DNA from: Sphingobium soli
GTDB lineage: Bacteria; Pseudomonadota; Alphaproteobacteria; Sphingomonadales; Sphingomonadaceae
Direction of reading: 5' to 3'
Length of the DNA stretch: 33,810 bases
Assembly: GCF_020782245.1 (NCBI RefSeq)
Contig: NZ_JAJGNP010000026.1
Location: forward strand, 1 to 33,810
Part shown: positions 22,547 through 31,187 of the stretch, piece after piece
Layout: each line of letters starts with the position of its first letter
Position numbering within the stretch: position 1 is the first letter of the stretch
Position numbers and translations under genes: made by a program
The notes under the pieces: generated by a model
Told to the model about the DNA's origin: nothing
The model's database searches: none
Seen by the model: the letters and a program-made list of their open reading frames with translations, nothing else

Positions 22547-23031
22547 CGCGCCTTCCTCCTGCAGCGGAAGGGGACGCGCTGACGATTGATAGCCCGGGCA
22601 GGCTGACCTACCCGCCAGCGGAGATAGGTTGCGAGGCGATCGTCAGATTCGACCATCAGGGATCGCAGGCGGCGCAACATCATCGCCGCGAACGGCAGGG
22701 AGAGCGCCCCGCGCAGCGTGCAGCTATGCGTTAGCCTGGTGCCGCCATCGTCCCCCGCCAGCTCGTACCGCTCTTCGAGCGTGAACAGATAGGGGATGCC
22801 GCAGGACCAAGCGAAGGCGTGCGGTTTATCGAATCGATCAATCCGTGCTGGCGTCCGAATTGGCCGGGTGATGCCCTGGATCGCAAAGGTGCATTCTGTG
22901 TCGCCGAGCCGGGACGGATCATCGAGAAATACGAGCGGACTCCACGCCCGGCGATGATCCGGATCGGTGAGTGCCGACCAGATGCGCAGTGGCCCGCCGT
23001 GAAGCATCGAGCTGGTTATGGTGCGAGGCAT
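22543..23031 (-). CDS. SRPBCC (START/Bet v1-like) family protein
   Basis: A 162-residue protein without signal peptide or membrane helix. Features typical of polyketide-cyclase/SRPBCC proteins are the early IWSALTDPDHRRAWSPL (about 17-33), a central FTLEERYEL strand and a THSCTLRG strand followed by a long C-terminal helix. These form a hydrophobic ligand cavity; the ligand is unknown. The frame extends upstream, but the ATG at 23031 is preceded by GGGAGA and begins the conserved part. It follows czcA after a gap of 53 bp that holds a strong hairpin, and its stop overlaps the first MliC-like gene (ATGA). Confidence 0.8.
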   Translation of the reverse strand: MPRTITSSMLHGGPLRIWSALTDPDHRRAWSPLVFLDDPSRLGDTECTFAIQGITRPIRTPARIDRFDKPHAFAWSCGIPYLFTLEERYELAGDDGGTRLTHSCTLRGALSLPFAAMMLRRLRSLMVESDDRLATYLRWRVGQPARAINRQRVPFRCRRKAR

Positions 23032-23048
23032 ATCCCCATCTCCCAGAG

Positions 23049-23081
23049 ATGGGCGGGGCGATCGCGGATCGCCCCGCCCAT
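23049..23081. terminator. Strong GC-rich hairpin after czcA
   Basis: A perfect stem with two 15-bp arms (23049-23063 and 23067-23081) around a 3-base loop GCG, 3 bp after the czcA stop. On the minus strand no T-run follows, so it is not a textbook intrinsic terminator. It may stabilise the czc message or partly attenuate transcription into the SRPBCC gene. Confidence 0.6.
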
Positions 23082-23084
23082 CCA

Positions 23085-26000
23085 TCAGGCCAAGTTGTTC
23101 ACGAAGGTCTGACCGTGGTCGTCCCCTTCATGCTCCTCATTGTAGTGCTCGGGTTTCTCGATCACTTTCTGCCCGAACCGGGCATAGAGTGTCGGCAGCA
23201 CGAACAGCGTAAGAAGCGTCGCCGAGATCAGACCGCCGATGACGACCGTCGCCAAAGGCTTTTGAACCTCTGCGCCGGCGCCTTCGCCCAGCGCCATCGG
23301 CACGAAGCCGAGGCTGGCGACTAGCGCGGTCATGATGACGGGTCGCAGACGCTGCATCGCGCCAACATGCGCGGCTTCCTCGCGGCTCATCCCTGATCGG
23401 ATCAGATCTTGGATCGAGCTGACCATGACGAGGCCGTTGAGGACCGCGATGCCCGAGAGGGCGATGAAGCCCACTGCCGCCGAGATCGAGAAGTCCATGC
23501 CCCGCAGGAACAGCAACAGGACGCCGCCCACCAGCGCGAAAGGCACGCCGGTGAACACGATCGCGGCGTCGCGGACCGATCCCAACGCCCCGTAGAGGAG
23601 CAGCAGGATCAAAATGAAGCAAGCCGGAATGACCAGCTTCAGCCGTTCGCTTGCCGATTGGAGGTTCTCGAACTGGCCGCCCCATTCGAGATAGGTGCCG
23701 GCAGGCAGCCGGAGTTGGCTGCCGATCGCCGCCTGCGCATCCGCCACGACGGATCCGACGTCGCGGCCACGCACGTTGGCTTGCACCACCACGCGCCGCT
23801 TGCCGTTCTCGCGGCTGATCTGGTTCGGACCATCGACCACCTTGATCTCGGCGACGCTGGACAGCGGTACATAGCCGCCGCCTGCCACCGGCACCTGCAC
23901 CTGTTGGAGCAGGCCGATGTCGGCACGCTGCGCCTCCGACAGGCGGATCACCACGGGGAAGCGACGGTCGCCCTCGAAGATCTGGCCCGATGTTCGCCCG
24001 CCGATCGTCGCAGTCACGGTGTCCTGCACATCCTGAGCCGTAACGCCCAACCGCGCCATCGCGTCGCGGTTGACGCGAATGTCGAGCATGGGAAGACCGG
24101 TCGTCTGCTCCACCTTCACGTCCGCTGCGCCTTGCGTTCTGCGCAGCACCGCCGCGATTTGCTCGGCCGTCCGGTTCATCTGGTTGAAGTCGTCCCCGAA
24201 CACCTTCACCGCGATGTCGCCGCGCACGCCGGCGATCAGCTCGTTGAAGCGCATCTGGATGGGCTGGGTGATCTCGTAGGCATTTCCCGGAATCTTCGCG
24301 AGATTACCCTCGATCCGGCTGACCAGCTCCTCCTTGGGAAGCTCAGGATCCGGCCAATCCTTGCGCGGCTTCAGGATGACGAACATGTCGGTCGCGTTCG
24401 GCGGCATCGGGTCGGCCGCCAGCTCGGCGGTGCCCGTCTTGGAATAGACGAATTGCACCTCCGGCTGCTTCGACATCATCCGCTCGATCGGCACCTGCAT
24501 CGCCTGGCTCTGCTGGACCGACGTTGCCGGAATGCGGAGCGACTGGATCAGCAAATCGCCTTCGTCGAGCTGCGGCAGGAACACCGAGCCGAGCGTAGTG
24601 AAAGCAAGCGCCGCCACCACAAGGCTTCCCACACCCGCACCGATCGTCAGCGTCGGGCGCTTCATGGCCCGGTCGAGACCGGGTTCGTAGCGCTTCTTCA
24701 GCCACGTGATGATGCGGCCGTCCTTCTCCTCGACCTTCTTCGACAGCCAGATCGCAATCATCGCCGGCACGAAGGTGAGAGAGAGGATGAAGGCGAAGGC
24801 GAGCGCGATGATGACGGTCAGCGCCATCGGTCCGAACGTTTTACCCTCCACGCCGGTCAGCGTGAGCAGCGGTACGTAGACGAGGATGATGATTGCCTGC
24901 CCGTACACAGAGGGACGGATCATCTCACGCGCAGCGGCTGCCACGGTCGCGAGCCGTTCCTTGACGCTGAGCAATCGGCCTTCATGATGCTGTTGCTCGG
25001 CAAGCCGGCGCAGCGCGTTTTCGACAATGATGACGGCGCCGTCGACGATCAGACCGAAGTCCAAAGCCCCAAGGCTCATCAGATTGGCCGAGACCCCAGC
25101 GCGCAGCATACCAAAGCCTGTCAGCATCATGGTGATCGGGATGACCAACGCCGCGATCAGGGCCGCACGGAAGTTGCCGAGCAGCAGGAAGAGCACGACG
25201 ATGACCAGCACCGCGCCTTCGGACAGGTTTTTCGCGACCGTCTTGATCGTCGAATTGACCAGCTCGGTGCGGTTCAGCACCGGCTGAATTACGACGTCAG
25301 GAGGCAGCGAAGCGTTGATCGTCTTCAGTTTCTCAGCGACCGCGGTCGACACGATGCGGCTGTTCTCGCCGATCCGCATGATCGCCGTGCCGACGACGAC
25401 TTCGGTACCGTTCTCCGATGCCGAACCCATGCGGATCGCCTGACCCGTCTTCACAGTCGCAACTTGTTCGACCGTGATCGGCACGCCGTTACGTGTCGCG
25501 ATCACGGTCCTGGCCAACTCGCTGGCATTGCGAACGAGCGCATCCGAGCGAACAGCCAGACCTTCGCCATTGCGATTGACGAAGCCACCGCCGACGCTGG
25601 TGTTATTGCGCTCCAGCGCATTTCCCAGGTCCGTCAGCGTGATGCCGAGCGAGGCCAGCTTCTGCACGTCGGGCACGACGAGGAACTGCTTGGCGTAACC
25701 GCCAATCGAGTCGACACCGGCGAGGCCCGGTGTGGTCTTCAGAAGCGGCGTCACGATCCAGTCCTGCGCGGTGCGCAGGTAGGTCGCCTTGTCCTCTTCG
25801 GTCGTCAGTCGCTCGCCCTCTGGCGTGATGTAGCTGCCATCGGGCTGTTGGCCCGGTTCACCGGGCTTGTGCTTGTCGTCCTCGCGATGATCGAGACGAA
25901 CGGTGTACATGTACACCTCGCCCAGGCCTGTCGCGATCGGACCCATTTCAGGGTTCACGCCGTCGGGCAGATTCTCTTGCACGCCCCGCAGACGCTCGCC

Positions 26001-26330
26001 CACCTGCTGGCGGGCGAAATAGATGTCCGTCGCGTCCGAAAAGACCGCCGTGATCTGCGCGAAGCCGTTGCGGCTCAACGAGCGCGTATATTCCAGGCCG
26101 GGGGTGCCGGCGAGCGCGGTTTCGATTGGAAACGACACCTGCTTCTCGACCAGCTCGGGCGAGAGGGCAGGCGCGCGGACGTTGATCTGGACCTGATTGT
26201 TGGTGATGTCCGGCACCGCGTCGATCGGTAGCCGGTAGAGGGAAAAGGCGCCGATGGCGGCGACGATGACGGTGAGGAGCAGGACTAGCCAGCGCTTCTC
26301 GACCGCCCAGGTTACGATACGGGCGATCAT
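23085..26330 (-). CDS. czcA: HME-RND heavy-metal efflux pump (CzcA family)
   Basis: A 1081-residue inner-membrane RND pump exporting divalent metal ions with proton import. The helix 4 motif DFGLIVDGAVIIVENALRR (about 423-441) has the DFG-x3-DGA-x4-E pattern of the HME1/HME2 (Zn/Co/Cd/Ni) groups rather than the VDAA pattern of copper/silver CusA. It has two sets of six helices separated by large periplasmic domains. An about 40-residue charged stretch near residues 150-190 (EDDKHKPGEPGQQ, TPEGERLTTEEDK) is present as in other sphingomonad homologues. The C-terminus is His/Asp-rich (HYNEEHEGDDHGQ). The gene starts 3 bp after czcB and is the largest in the operon. Confidence 0.95.
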   Translation of the reverse strand: MIARIVTWAVEKRWLVLLLTVIVAAIGAFSLYRLPIDAVPDITNNQVQINVRAPALSPELVEKQVSFPIETALAGTPGLEYTRSLSRNGFAQITAVFSDATDIYFARQQVGERLRGVQENLPDGVNPEMGPIATGLGEVYMYTVRLDHREDDKHKPGEPGQQPDGSYITPEGERLTTEEDKATYLRTAQDWIVTPLLKTTPGLAGVDSIGGYAKQFLVVPDVQKLASLGITLTDLGNALERNNTSVGGGFVNRNGEGLAVRSDALVRNASELARTVIATRNGVPITVEQVATVKTGQAIRMGSASENGTEVVVGTAIMRIGENSRIVSTAVAEKLKTINASLPPDVVIQPVLNRTELVNSTIKTVAKNLSEGAVLVIVVLFLLLGNFRAALIAALVIPITMMLTGFGMLRAGVSANLMSLGALDFGLIVDGAVIIVENALRRLAEQQHHEGRLLSVKERLATVAAAAREMIRPSVYGQAIIILVYVPLLTLTGVEGKTFGPMALTVIIALAFAFILSLTFVPAMIAIWLSKKVEEKDGRIITWLKKRYEPGLDRAMKRPTLTIGAGVGSLVVAALAFTTLGSVFLPQLDEGDLLIQSLRIPATSVQQSQAMQVPIERMMSKQPEVQFVYSKTGTAELAADPMPPNATDMFVILKPRKDWPDPELPKEELVSRIEGNLAKIPGNAYEITQPIQMRFNELIAGVRGDIAVKVFGDDFNQMNRTAEQIAAVLRRTQGAADVKVEQTTGLPMLDIRVNRDAMARLGVTAQDVQDTVTATIGGRTSGQIFEGDRRFPVVIRLSEAQRADIGLLQQVQVPVAGGGYVPLSSVAEIKVVDGPNQISRENGKRRVVVQANVRGRDVGSVVADAQAAIGSQLRLPAGTYLEWGGQFENLQSASERLKLVIPACFILILLLLYGALGSVRDAAIVFTGVPFALVGGVLLLFLRGMDFSISAAVGFIALSGIAVLNGLVMVSSIQDLIRSGMSREEAAHVGAMQRLRPVIMTALVASLGFVPMALGEGAGAEVQKPLATVVIGGLISATLLTLFVLPTLYARFGQKVIEKPEHYNEEHEGDDHGQTFVNNLA

Positions 26331-26333
26331 GGC

Positions 26334-27512
26334 TTAATCCTCGTGGCTCGCTTCGCCCTTGCCGATCTCGGCCTTGAGCGTGAAACTTCCGGTGGTGGCG
26401 ATCTGTTCGTTGCCGGTCAGGCCCGACCGGACGATCACCGTGTCGCCCGACGCATCGCCGAGCTGGACCGGGGTCGCCTTGAAGCCGGTGGGCGTGCGCA
26501 CGAACACGACCGACTTGCCCTCGAAACTCTGGACCGCCGTCGTCGGCACGCGGACCGCCCCGCTCCCGCCGCTGCCCGTGAGCTGCACGGCTGCCGTCAC
26601 AGGCTCGCCGACCCGCCATTCGCCACCGCGATTGTCGAGGGTGGCGAGCGCAGGCACGAGCCGCGTCTGCGGATCAAGCGCCGGCGACACGAAGGTCACG
26701 CGGGCGGTCGCCTGACGGCCTGCCGCCTTCACCAGCACCGTATTGCCGGGACGCACCCGGCCCGCATCCTCGGGCTTGAGATTAAGCGCGATCGACACCT
26801 GGCTCAGGTTGGCGATGCGATAGAGTTCGGCATCCGCCGCGACCGTTTGTCCCAGCGTCACGGGGCGCGCAATGATCTGGCCCGAGATCGGCGCGGCAAT
26901 GCCGAGCCGGTTGAGCCCGCCGCCGCCGACACCCGCCGCCGAAACCATGCTCTGCGCCTGCGTCAGGGCGATCCGCGCCTCCGTCGCCGCTGTGCGGGCG
27001 GCGATCAGATCCTGTTCAGGGGAGACTCTCTGCGCGAACAGCCGCTGTTCGCGCGCGAGGTTCGAATTAGCGAGCTGAAGCCGCGCCCGCGCCGCCTCGA
27101 CCTCGCCCTTGATCTGCGCCGCCTCGCGGCTTTCGATGACCGCAATGGTCTGGCCGCGTCCGACCGATTGGCCGAGGTTACGGGTGAGCGCGACCACGCG
27201 TCCCGCAATTGCGGCCGAGACGACCTGCGTTCCCTGTGGGTCGCCCTCGATGATCGCGGGCAGCTCGATCGTCCCGGCCCCGCCGATGATCGGCCGTCCG
27301 ACCTGGACGCCCGCTGTGGCGATCTGGTCGGCACCCAATGTGACGACGCCTTCACCGGCATGACCGCCTTCAGCACCGCCCTTTTCCGTGCCCGCTGCCG
27401 TCTCATTGGCAGCTGCGCCTTCGGCAGTTGCCTCGTTTCCGCCATCCTTGCCGCCGCAGGCAGCCAAGAGCAGGGCGAGCGACGCCGCGCCCGCGAGATA
27501 AAAGCTCTTCAT
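26334..27512 (-). CDS. czcB: RND efflux periplasmic adaptor subunit (CzcB family)
   Basis: A 392-residue membrane-fusion protein linking CzcA to the outer-membrane channel. It is a lipoprotein (lipobox LLAAC at about residue 17-20) with a Gly/Glu/Ala-rich linker, a barrel-sandwich hybrid domain (GRVVALTRNLGQSVGRGQTI, then ISGQIIARPVTLGQTV), a helical hairpin between them (about 130-190), and C-terminal beta-barrel and membrane-proximal domains (VRVPTTAVQSFEGKSVVFV). ATG 27512 overlaps the czcC stop by one base (TGATG); the preceding GTG at 27515 is also possible. His-rich metal-binding N-terminal extensions are absent. Confidence 0.92.
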   Translation of the reverse strand: MKSFYLAGAASLALLLAACGGKDGGNEATAEGAAANETAAGTEKGGAEGGHAGEGVVTLGADQIATAGVQVGRPIIGGAGTIELPAIIEGDPQGTQVVSAAIAGRVVALTRNLGQSVGRGQTIAVIESREAAQIKGEVEAARARLQLANSNLAREQRLFAQRVSPEQDLIAARTAATEARIALTQAQSMVSAAGVGGGGLNRLGIAAPISGQIIARPVTLGQTVAADAELYRIANLSQVSIALNLKPEDAGRVRPGNTVLVKAAGRQATARVTFVSPALDPQTRLVPALATLDNRGGEWRVGEPVTAAVQLTGSGGSGAVRVPTTAVQSFEGKSVVFVRTPTGFKATPVQLGDASGDTVIVRSGLTGNEQIATTGSFTLKAEIGKGEASHED

Positions 27513-28789
27513 CACTGATTCCCCCCATTGGGCGCACGAGCGGTCAGTCGCTCCACTTGCGCGCGGGCATTCTGGTAATTGGCAAGCGCGTCGATCGCGG
27601 CGACCCGCGTTTCGGCGAGCGTGCGTTCAGCATCGAGCAATTCGAGCTGGCCGAACTTGCCCTCGCGATAGCCGATCCGCGCGATGCGGGCGGCCTCCTG
27701 TGCAGCCGCCAGCGCCGGCCCCGACGCCGCACGAGCCGTCGTTGCGGCATTGGCCGCCTGCGCCTGCGCGTCCGTGATCGCCTGTTCGATGTCGAGCGCG
27801 GTCACGCGGCGCTGCGCATCCGCCTGGGTCCGCTGCGCGGTCGCCTGCGCAATCGCGGCGCGACCATTGTTGAACACCGGGATCGGGATCGACACGCTGA
27901 ACACCGCCGCCATGTCGTTGGTCGCTTCCAGGCGGCGGATCGACGGCCCGACGTTCAGGTCAGGCACGCGATTGGCGCGCGCGAGCCGCACGCCGGCTTC
28001 GGCAATGGAGAAATCCGCGTTGGCTGCCGCCAGCGCGAGTGTGCCGGTCGTGTTGACCGGTGCCAACGGCCCATAGACGTTCACACCGGGAAGGCGATCG
28101 AGCAGCGTGTCATCGAGCAGGCCGTCGATCGGCCGTCCGATCCGACGCGCCAGATTGGCGCGGGCCGCCTCGGCCAAGCGAAGCTGCCGCTCCACATTGG
28201 CGTCGGCATTGATACGCGCGACATCCGCGCGCTGTTGCTCGAGTGGCGATGCCCGCCCTGCCTGCACGCGAACGCTCGCGGCCCGCAGCGCATCGCTGGC
28301 GATCCGGGCCTGATCGCGGGCTGTCATTACCCGGCGATCGGCCGCGACCGCTTCGACATAGAGCTGCGTTACCTGAAGCCGGACATCCGCCGCGATGATC
28401 GCGGCCTGGATCTCGGCCCGGGACAATTGCGCATTGGCGACCGCGACGCGGGCGCCGCGCTTGCCGCCTAGCTCGATCGGGATCGCAAAGCCGACCGTGG
28501 TTTCCGCGCTGCGGACCCCCCGATACGGCCCGGAGCCGATGACATTCTCGACTTGGCCTTGAACCACCGGATTGGGCCGCAAGCCGGCGACTGTGCGACC
28601 TGCACGGGCCGCGTCGATTCCAGCTGTCGCCGCTTCCGCAGCAGGGGCCGAACCGCCCGCTGCACTGACCGCTTGGTCAAGCGTGTAGACCGGCGCATCC
28701 TGCGCAACAGGCGCGGACGGTCCGACCTGCGCCTGCGCCATCGTGGCGCAAGACGCTGCGGCCAGCATGGCCGCGAGGATACGATTCAT
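27512..28789 (-). CDS. czcC: TolC-family outer-membrane efflux protein (CzcC family)
   Basis: A 425-residue outer-membrane channel subunit with a signal peptide (MLAAASCATMAQA). Two related alpha-helical/beta halves typical of outer membrane efflux proteins are visible, with long Ala/Arg/Gln-rich coiled stretches (about 145-190 and 335-395). The gene is preceded by AGGAG about 9 bases before the ATG and overlaps czcB by one base. Together with czcB and czcA it makes a complete tripartite CzcCBA-type efflux system spanning both membranes. Confidence 0.93.
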   Translation of the reverse strand: MNRILAAMLAAASCATMAQAQVGPSAPVAQDAPVYTLDQAVSAAGGSAPAAEAATAGIDAARAGRTVAGLRPNPVVQGQVENVIGSGPYRGVRSAETTVGFAIPIELGGKRGARVAVANAQLSRAEIQAAIIAADVRLQVTQLYVEAVAADRRVMTARDQARIASDALRAASVRVQAGRASPLEQQRADVARINADANVERQLRLAEAARANLARRIGRPIDGLLDDTLLDRLPGVNVYGPLAPVNTTGTLALAAANADFSIAEAGVRLARANRVPDLNVGPSIRRLEATNDMAAVFSVSIPIPVFNNGRAAIAQATAQRTQADAQRRVTALDIEQAITDAQAQAANAATTARAASGPALAAAQEAARIARIGYREGKFGQLELLDAERTLAETRVAAIDALANYQNARAQVERLTARAPNGGNQ

Positions 28790-28849
28790 GAAAATAGGAC
28801 TCCTGACGATGATCGACAGGGGCGCGCCAACGCACGCCCAAATCGGACG

Positions 28850-29179
28850 TCAGGCTTGGGGGGGCCTCAAATGGACCATGCCGGTGCGGCCGTCGAGCGA
28901 CGCAGAGGCGGAGATTGTCGGCTTGGGCACTGTGAGGACGGGGGTATATTCCATCGTCGTGCGCGCAGGCGCGCCGACGTCGTGTCCGTGACAATAATTG
29001 TGATGATGCGGGACATTCTTGTCCGAGTCCGATGGCACCTGATCGATGTCACCGGCGGTATGGACCGTGAACTCAACGCCCGCGATGCTTCCCCCCGCCA
29101 GATCGGCGGCATGGGCCATGCCGGAGAAGCTGGTCAGGACCAGCATCAGGCATGTCAGGAAAGGCAAAAAGGCTCGCAC
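28850..29179 (-). CDS. Small secreted CzcI-like protein, His-rich
   Basis: A 109-residue exported protein. The signal peptide (MRAFLPFLTCLMLVLTSFSG, cleavage near MAHA) is followed by a short domain with a metal-like cluster HHHNYCHGHDVG (about residues 58-69). Size, secretion, the Cys/His cluster and location directly before czcC resemble CzcI, the small periplasmic protein that modulates czc expression. Overall similarity is weak, so this is assignment by position and pattern. The start is GTG at 29179 with GAGG 7 bases upstream; no ATG is available in frame. It is separated from the FTR1-fusion gene by 40 bp and from czcC by 60 bp. Confidence 0.6.
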   Translation of the reverse strand: MRAFLPFLTCLMLVLTSFSGMAHAADLAGGSIAGVEFTVHTAGDIDQVPSDSDKNVPHHHNYCHGHDVGAPARTTMEYTPVLTVPKPTISASASLDGRTGMVHLRPPQA

Positions 29180-29219
29180 TAGCTTGCCTCTATCACGGAA
29201 GGGTTTTCATGTCATTGCA

Positions 29220-31187
29220 CTAATTCGAACCAAGGGTCACTGAGCCGGAACCCGAGCGGGATCGGTCGCGCCCGTTCCAGGCGAACCCGACCGCAATGGC
29301 GACCGCCATCAGGAGTTGCGCCAGCACCGATTGCCAAGTGGGAAACACGCCGAGCATCGACAGCCGTGGCACGTCCGCGAGCGGTGCGATGTTGATAAGG
29401 CCGGCTTCCTGGAGCGCGGCGACGCCTTTACCCGCCAGCACGACGGTCAGGACCGCCATGAGCCAGGAGCTATAGCGGAAGAACTGCGCGATCGGCAGCT
29501 TGCGACTGTAGCGAAGCATGGCCCAAGCGATCAGGCTGAGCAGTCCAATCGCCGACCCGGCCCCCGCGAGAAGCATCCCGTTGTCACCTTGCGCCGAAAG
29601 CGCGGCATAGAACAGGATCGTCTCGAAGACCTCGCGATAAACTACGACGAACGCCAGCCCGAACAGGAACCAGCCCGACCCGCCCGAGAGCGCCCGCGAC
29701 ATCTTCTCGCGAATATAGCGCTGCCACTGATCGGCCTGCGCCTTGCCGTGCATCCAAATCCCGACCGAGAGCAGCACGACCGCGGCGAACAGCGAGCCAA
29801 ACCCTTCCGTCAGCTCCCGGCTCGCACCGCTGAGCCCGATCGCATAGGTGGCGACCGCCCAGGTGATCCCGCCCGCGATGATCGCGCTGACCCAGCCGCC
29901 ATGCACGTACCGCAGCGCCTCGCCGCGCTCGGCTTTACGCAGGAACGCGATCATGGCGACAACGATGAGCAGGGCTTCGAGCCCTTCACGCAGCAGGATC
30001 GTGAACGCGCCCAGGAACGTGGACGCTTCGGTGGCGGCATCAGGCGCGAGCGCCGCTTCCGCATCGTCGAAAAGGCCGCCCAGTACTGCGACCTTCTCCG
30101 CGAGATCATCGGGCGACGCGCCCCGGTCGATCGAGGCGCGGAACTCCCCCATCGCGCCCTCGATTCGACCCATCAGCGTCGCGTCGCGCGCGGTGAGTGT
30201 TGGCTCGATCGGCTCGAACCCATCGAGATAGGCCGACAGCGCCAGCTCTTTCGCCATGCGCGCATCGCCGCGCCGCGCAGCCGCCACGCTTTCGGCGAGT
30301 TTGGCGCGGGCGACCGCGAGCGAGCCGGGAGCCTGTTGTATCACCTGTTCGGGATGACGACGCAGGAACGCGAGCACTGGGTCAGCCTTGGCGTCGCCGA
30401 TCGCCGCGCCGAGCGCGGCCGGGGTGAGCGCGACCAGGGTTTTCAGGTCCGGAATGCGCCGGCGAAGGGTCGGGTCGGATTTCCAAAGCCGCTCGCCTTC
30501 GCGCGCCTGCGCATCCGTGAAGGCGAAGCTCCCGGCTCGGAATGCTAACGCCCAGCGCTGATCGTTGGGCAGATCGGCGAAGCTCTGCATCGCGGTCCCG
30601 TCGATGCCTTGCGTCACCACCTGATAGAGCGCGAACACGCTGCGCTGGCGCGCGCGCTCGGCATCGGTGAAAGCAATCGGGGGCGTAGCGAGCTTGGCGG
30701 CGTCAGGGCCACGGCCGTTGCCCGTCATCCCGTGGCAGGACGCGCAGGATTGTCGGAACAGTGCATCGCTGGAGACGAGGTTCGGAGCCTTATCGGGCGC
30801 GAGCGGCACCGGGTAGGCGCGCAACAGATCGGCCGCGAGCCCGTGCGCCAATGTTGCCACCTGTTCAGTCGGTCCCTTTTCCGCGATCACCGCCTGGAGG
30901 TTGGCAGCCCGCTGGATGAGGGCTTGACGCTCCGGCTTCGCCGGCAGGCCCTGAAGCCGTGTCGAGACCGACGCGGCGAACTCCGTCATCTCGGCATATT
31001 CCGACGTGCTCTTGATCCGACCGTTGGCGACCGCGCCGCCATAATCGACGGCCATATAGTCGAGCAGCCGCCATGCGGTTTGCACGTCGCCGGGTTCGGC
31101 GATTGCCGCAGCAGGGATCAGCAGCGCCGCGAGCGCGGAGAGCAGCCGCAACGAGAGCATTGCCCGGATCAACGCGAGCAGACGCAC
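29220..31187 (-). CDS. Cytochrome c-FTR1 iron permease fusion
   Basis: A 655-residue protein. After a signal peptide (ending AAAIAEP, about residue 31) comes a periplasmic helical region, a c-type heme site CASCH (Cys148, Cys151, His152) within a cytochrome domain, a second periplasmic helical region, and then a C-terminal FTR1/Fip1-type permease with about seven helices from about residue 390. The permease has both R-E-x-x-E iron motifs: LLREGLEALL and VVYREVFETILF. FTR1 permeases import ferric iron after oxidation of Fe(II); here the fused cytochrome could supply or accept the electron. The GTG start at 31187 has GGAGAG 5 bases before it and overlaps the CDF stop by one base. Confidence 0.88.
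   Translation of the reverse strand: MRLLALIRAMLSLRLLSALAALLIPAAAIAEPGDVQTAWRLLDYMAVDYGGAVANGRIKSTSEYAEMTEFAASVSTRLQGLPAKPERQALIQRAANLQAVIAEKGPTEQVATLAHGLAADLLRAYPVPLAPDKAPNLVSSDALFRQSCASCHGMTGNGRGPDAAKLATPPIAFTDAERARQRSVFALYQVVTQGIDGTAMQSFADLPNDQRWALAFRAGSFAFTDAQAREGERLWKSDPTLRRRIPDLKTLVALTPAALGAAIGDAKADPVLAFLRRHPEQVIQQAPGSLAVARAKLAESVAAARRGDARMAKELALSAYLDGFEPIEPTLTARDATLMGRIEGAMGEFRASIDRGASPDDLAEKVAVLGGLFDDAEAALAPDAATEASTFLGAFTILLREGLEALLIVVAMIAFLRKAERGEALRYVHGGWVSAIIAGGITWAVATYAIGLSGASRELTEGFGSLFAAVVLLSVGIWMHGKAQADQWQRYIREKMSRALSGGSGWFLFGLAFVVVYREVFETILFYAALSAQGDNGMLLAGAGSAIGLLSLIAWAMLRYSRKLPIAQFFRYSSWLMAVLTVVLAGKGVAALQEAGLINIAPLADVPRLSMLGVFPTWQSVLAQLLMAVAIAVGFAWNGRDRSRSGSGSVTLGSN

Noticed and set aside
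23409..26231. 940-residue plus-strand frame opposite czcA
   Set aside because: It lies entirely antisense to the well-supported czcA, is very rich in Arg, Asp and His and has no recognisable domain, so it is a reading-frame shadow.
28802..28854. CCTGACG/CGTCAGG pair upstream of czcC as a hairpin
   Set aside because: The arms are only 7 bp with a 39-base loop, so the structure is not convincing.
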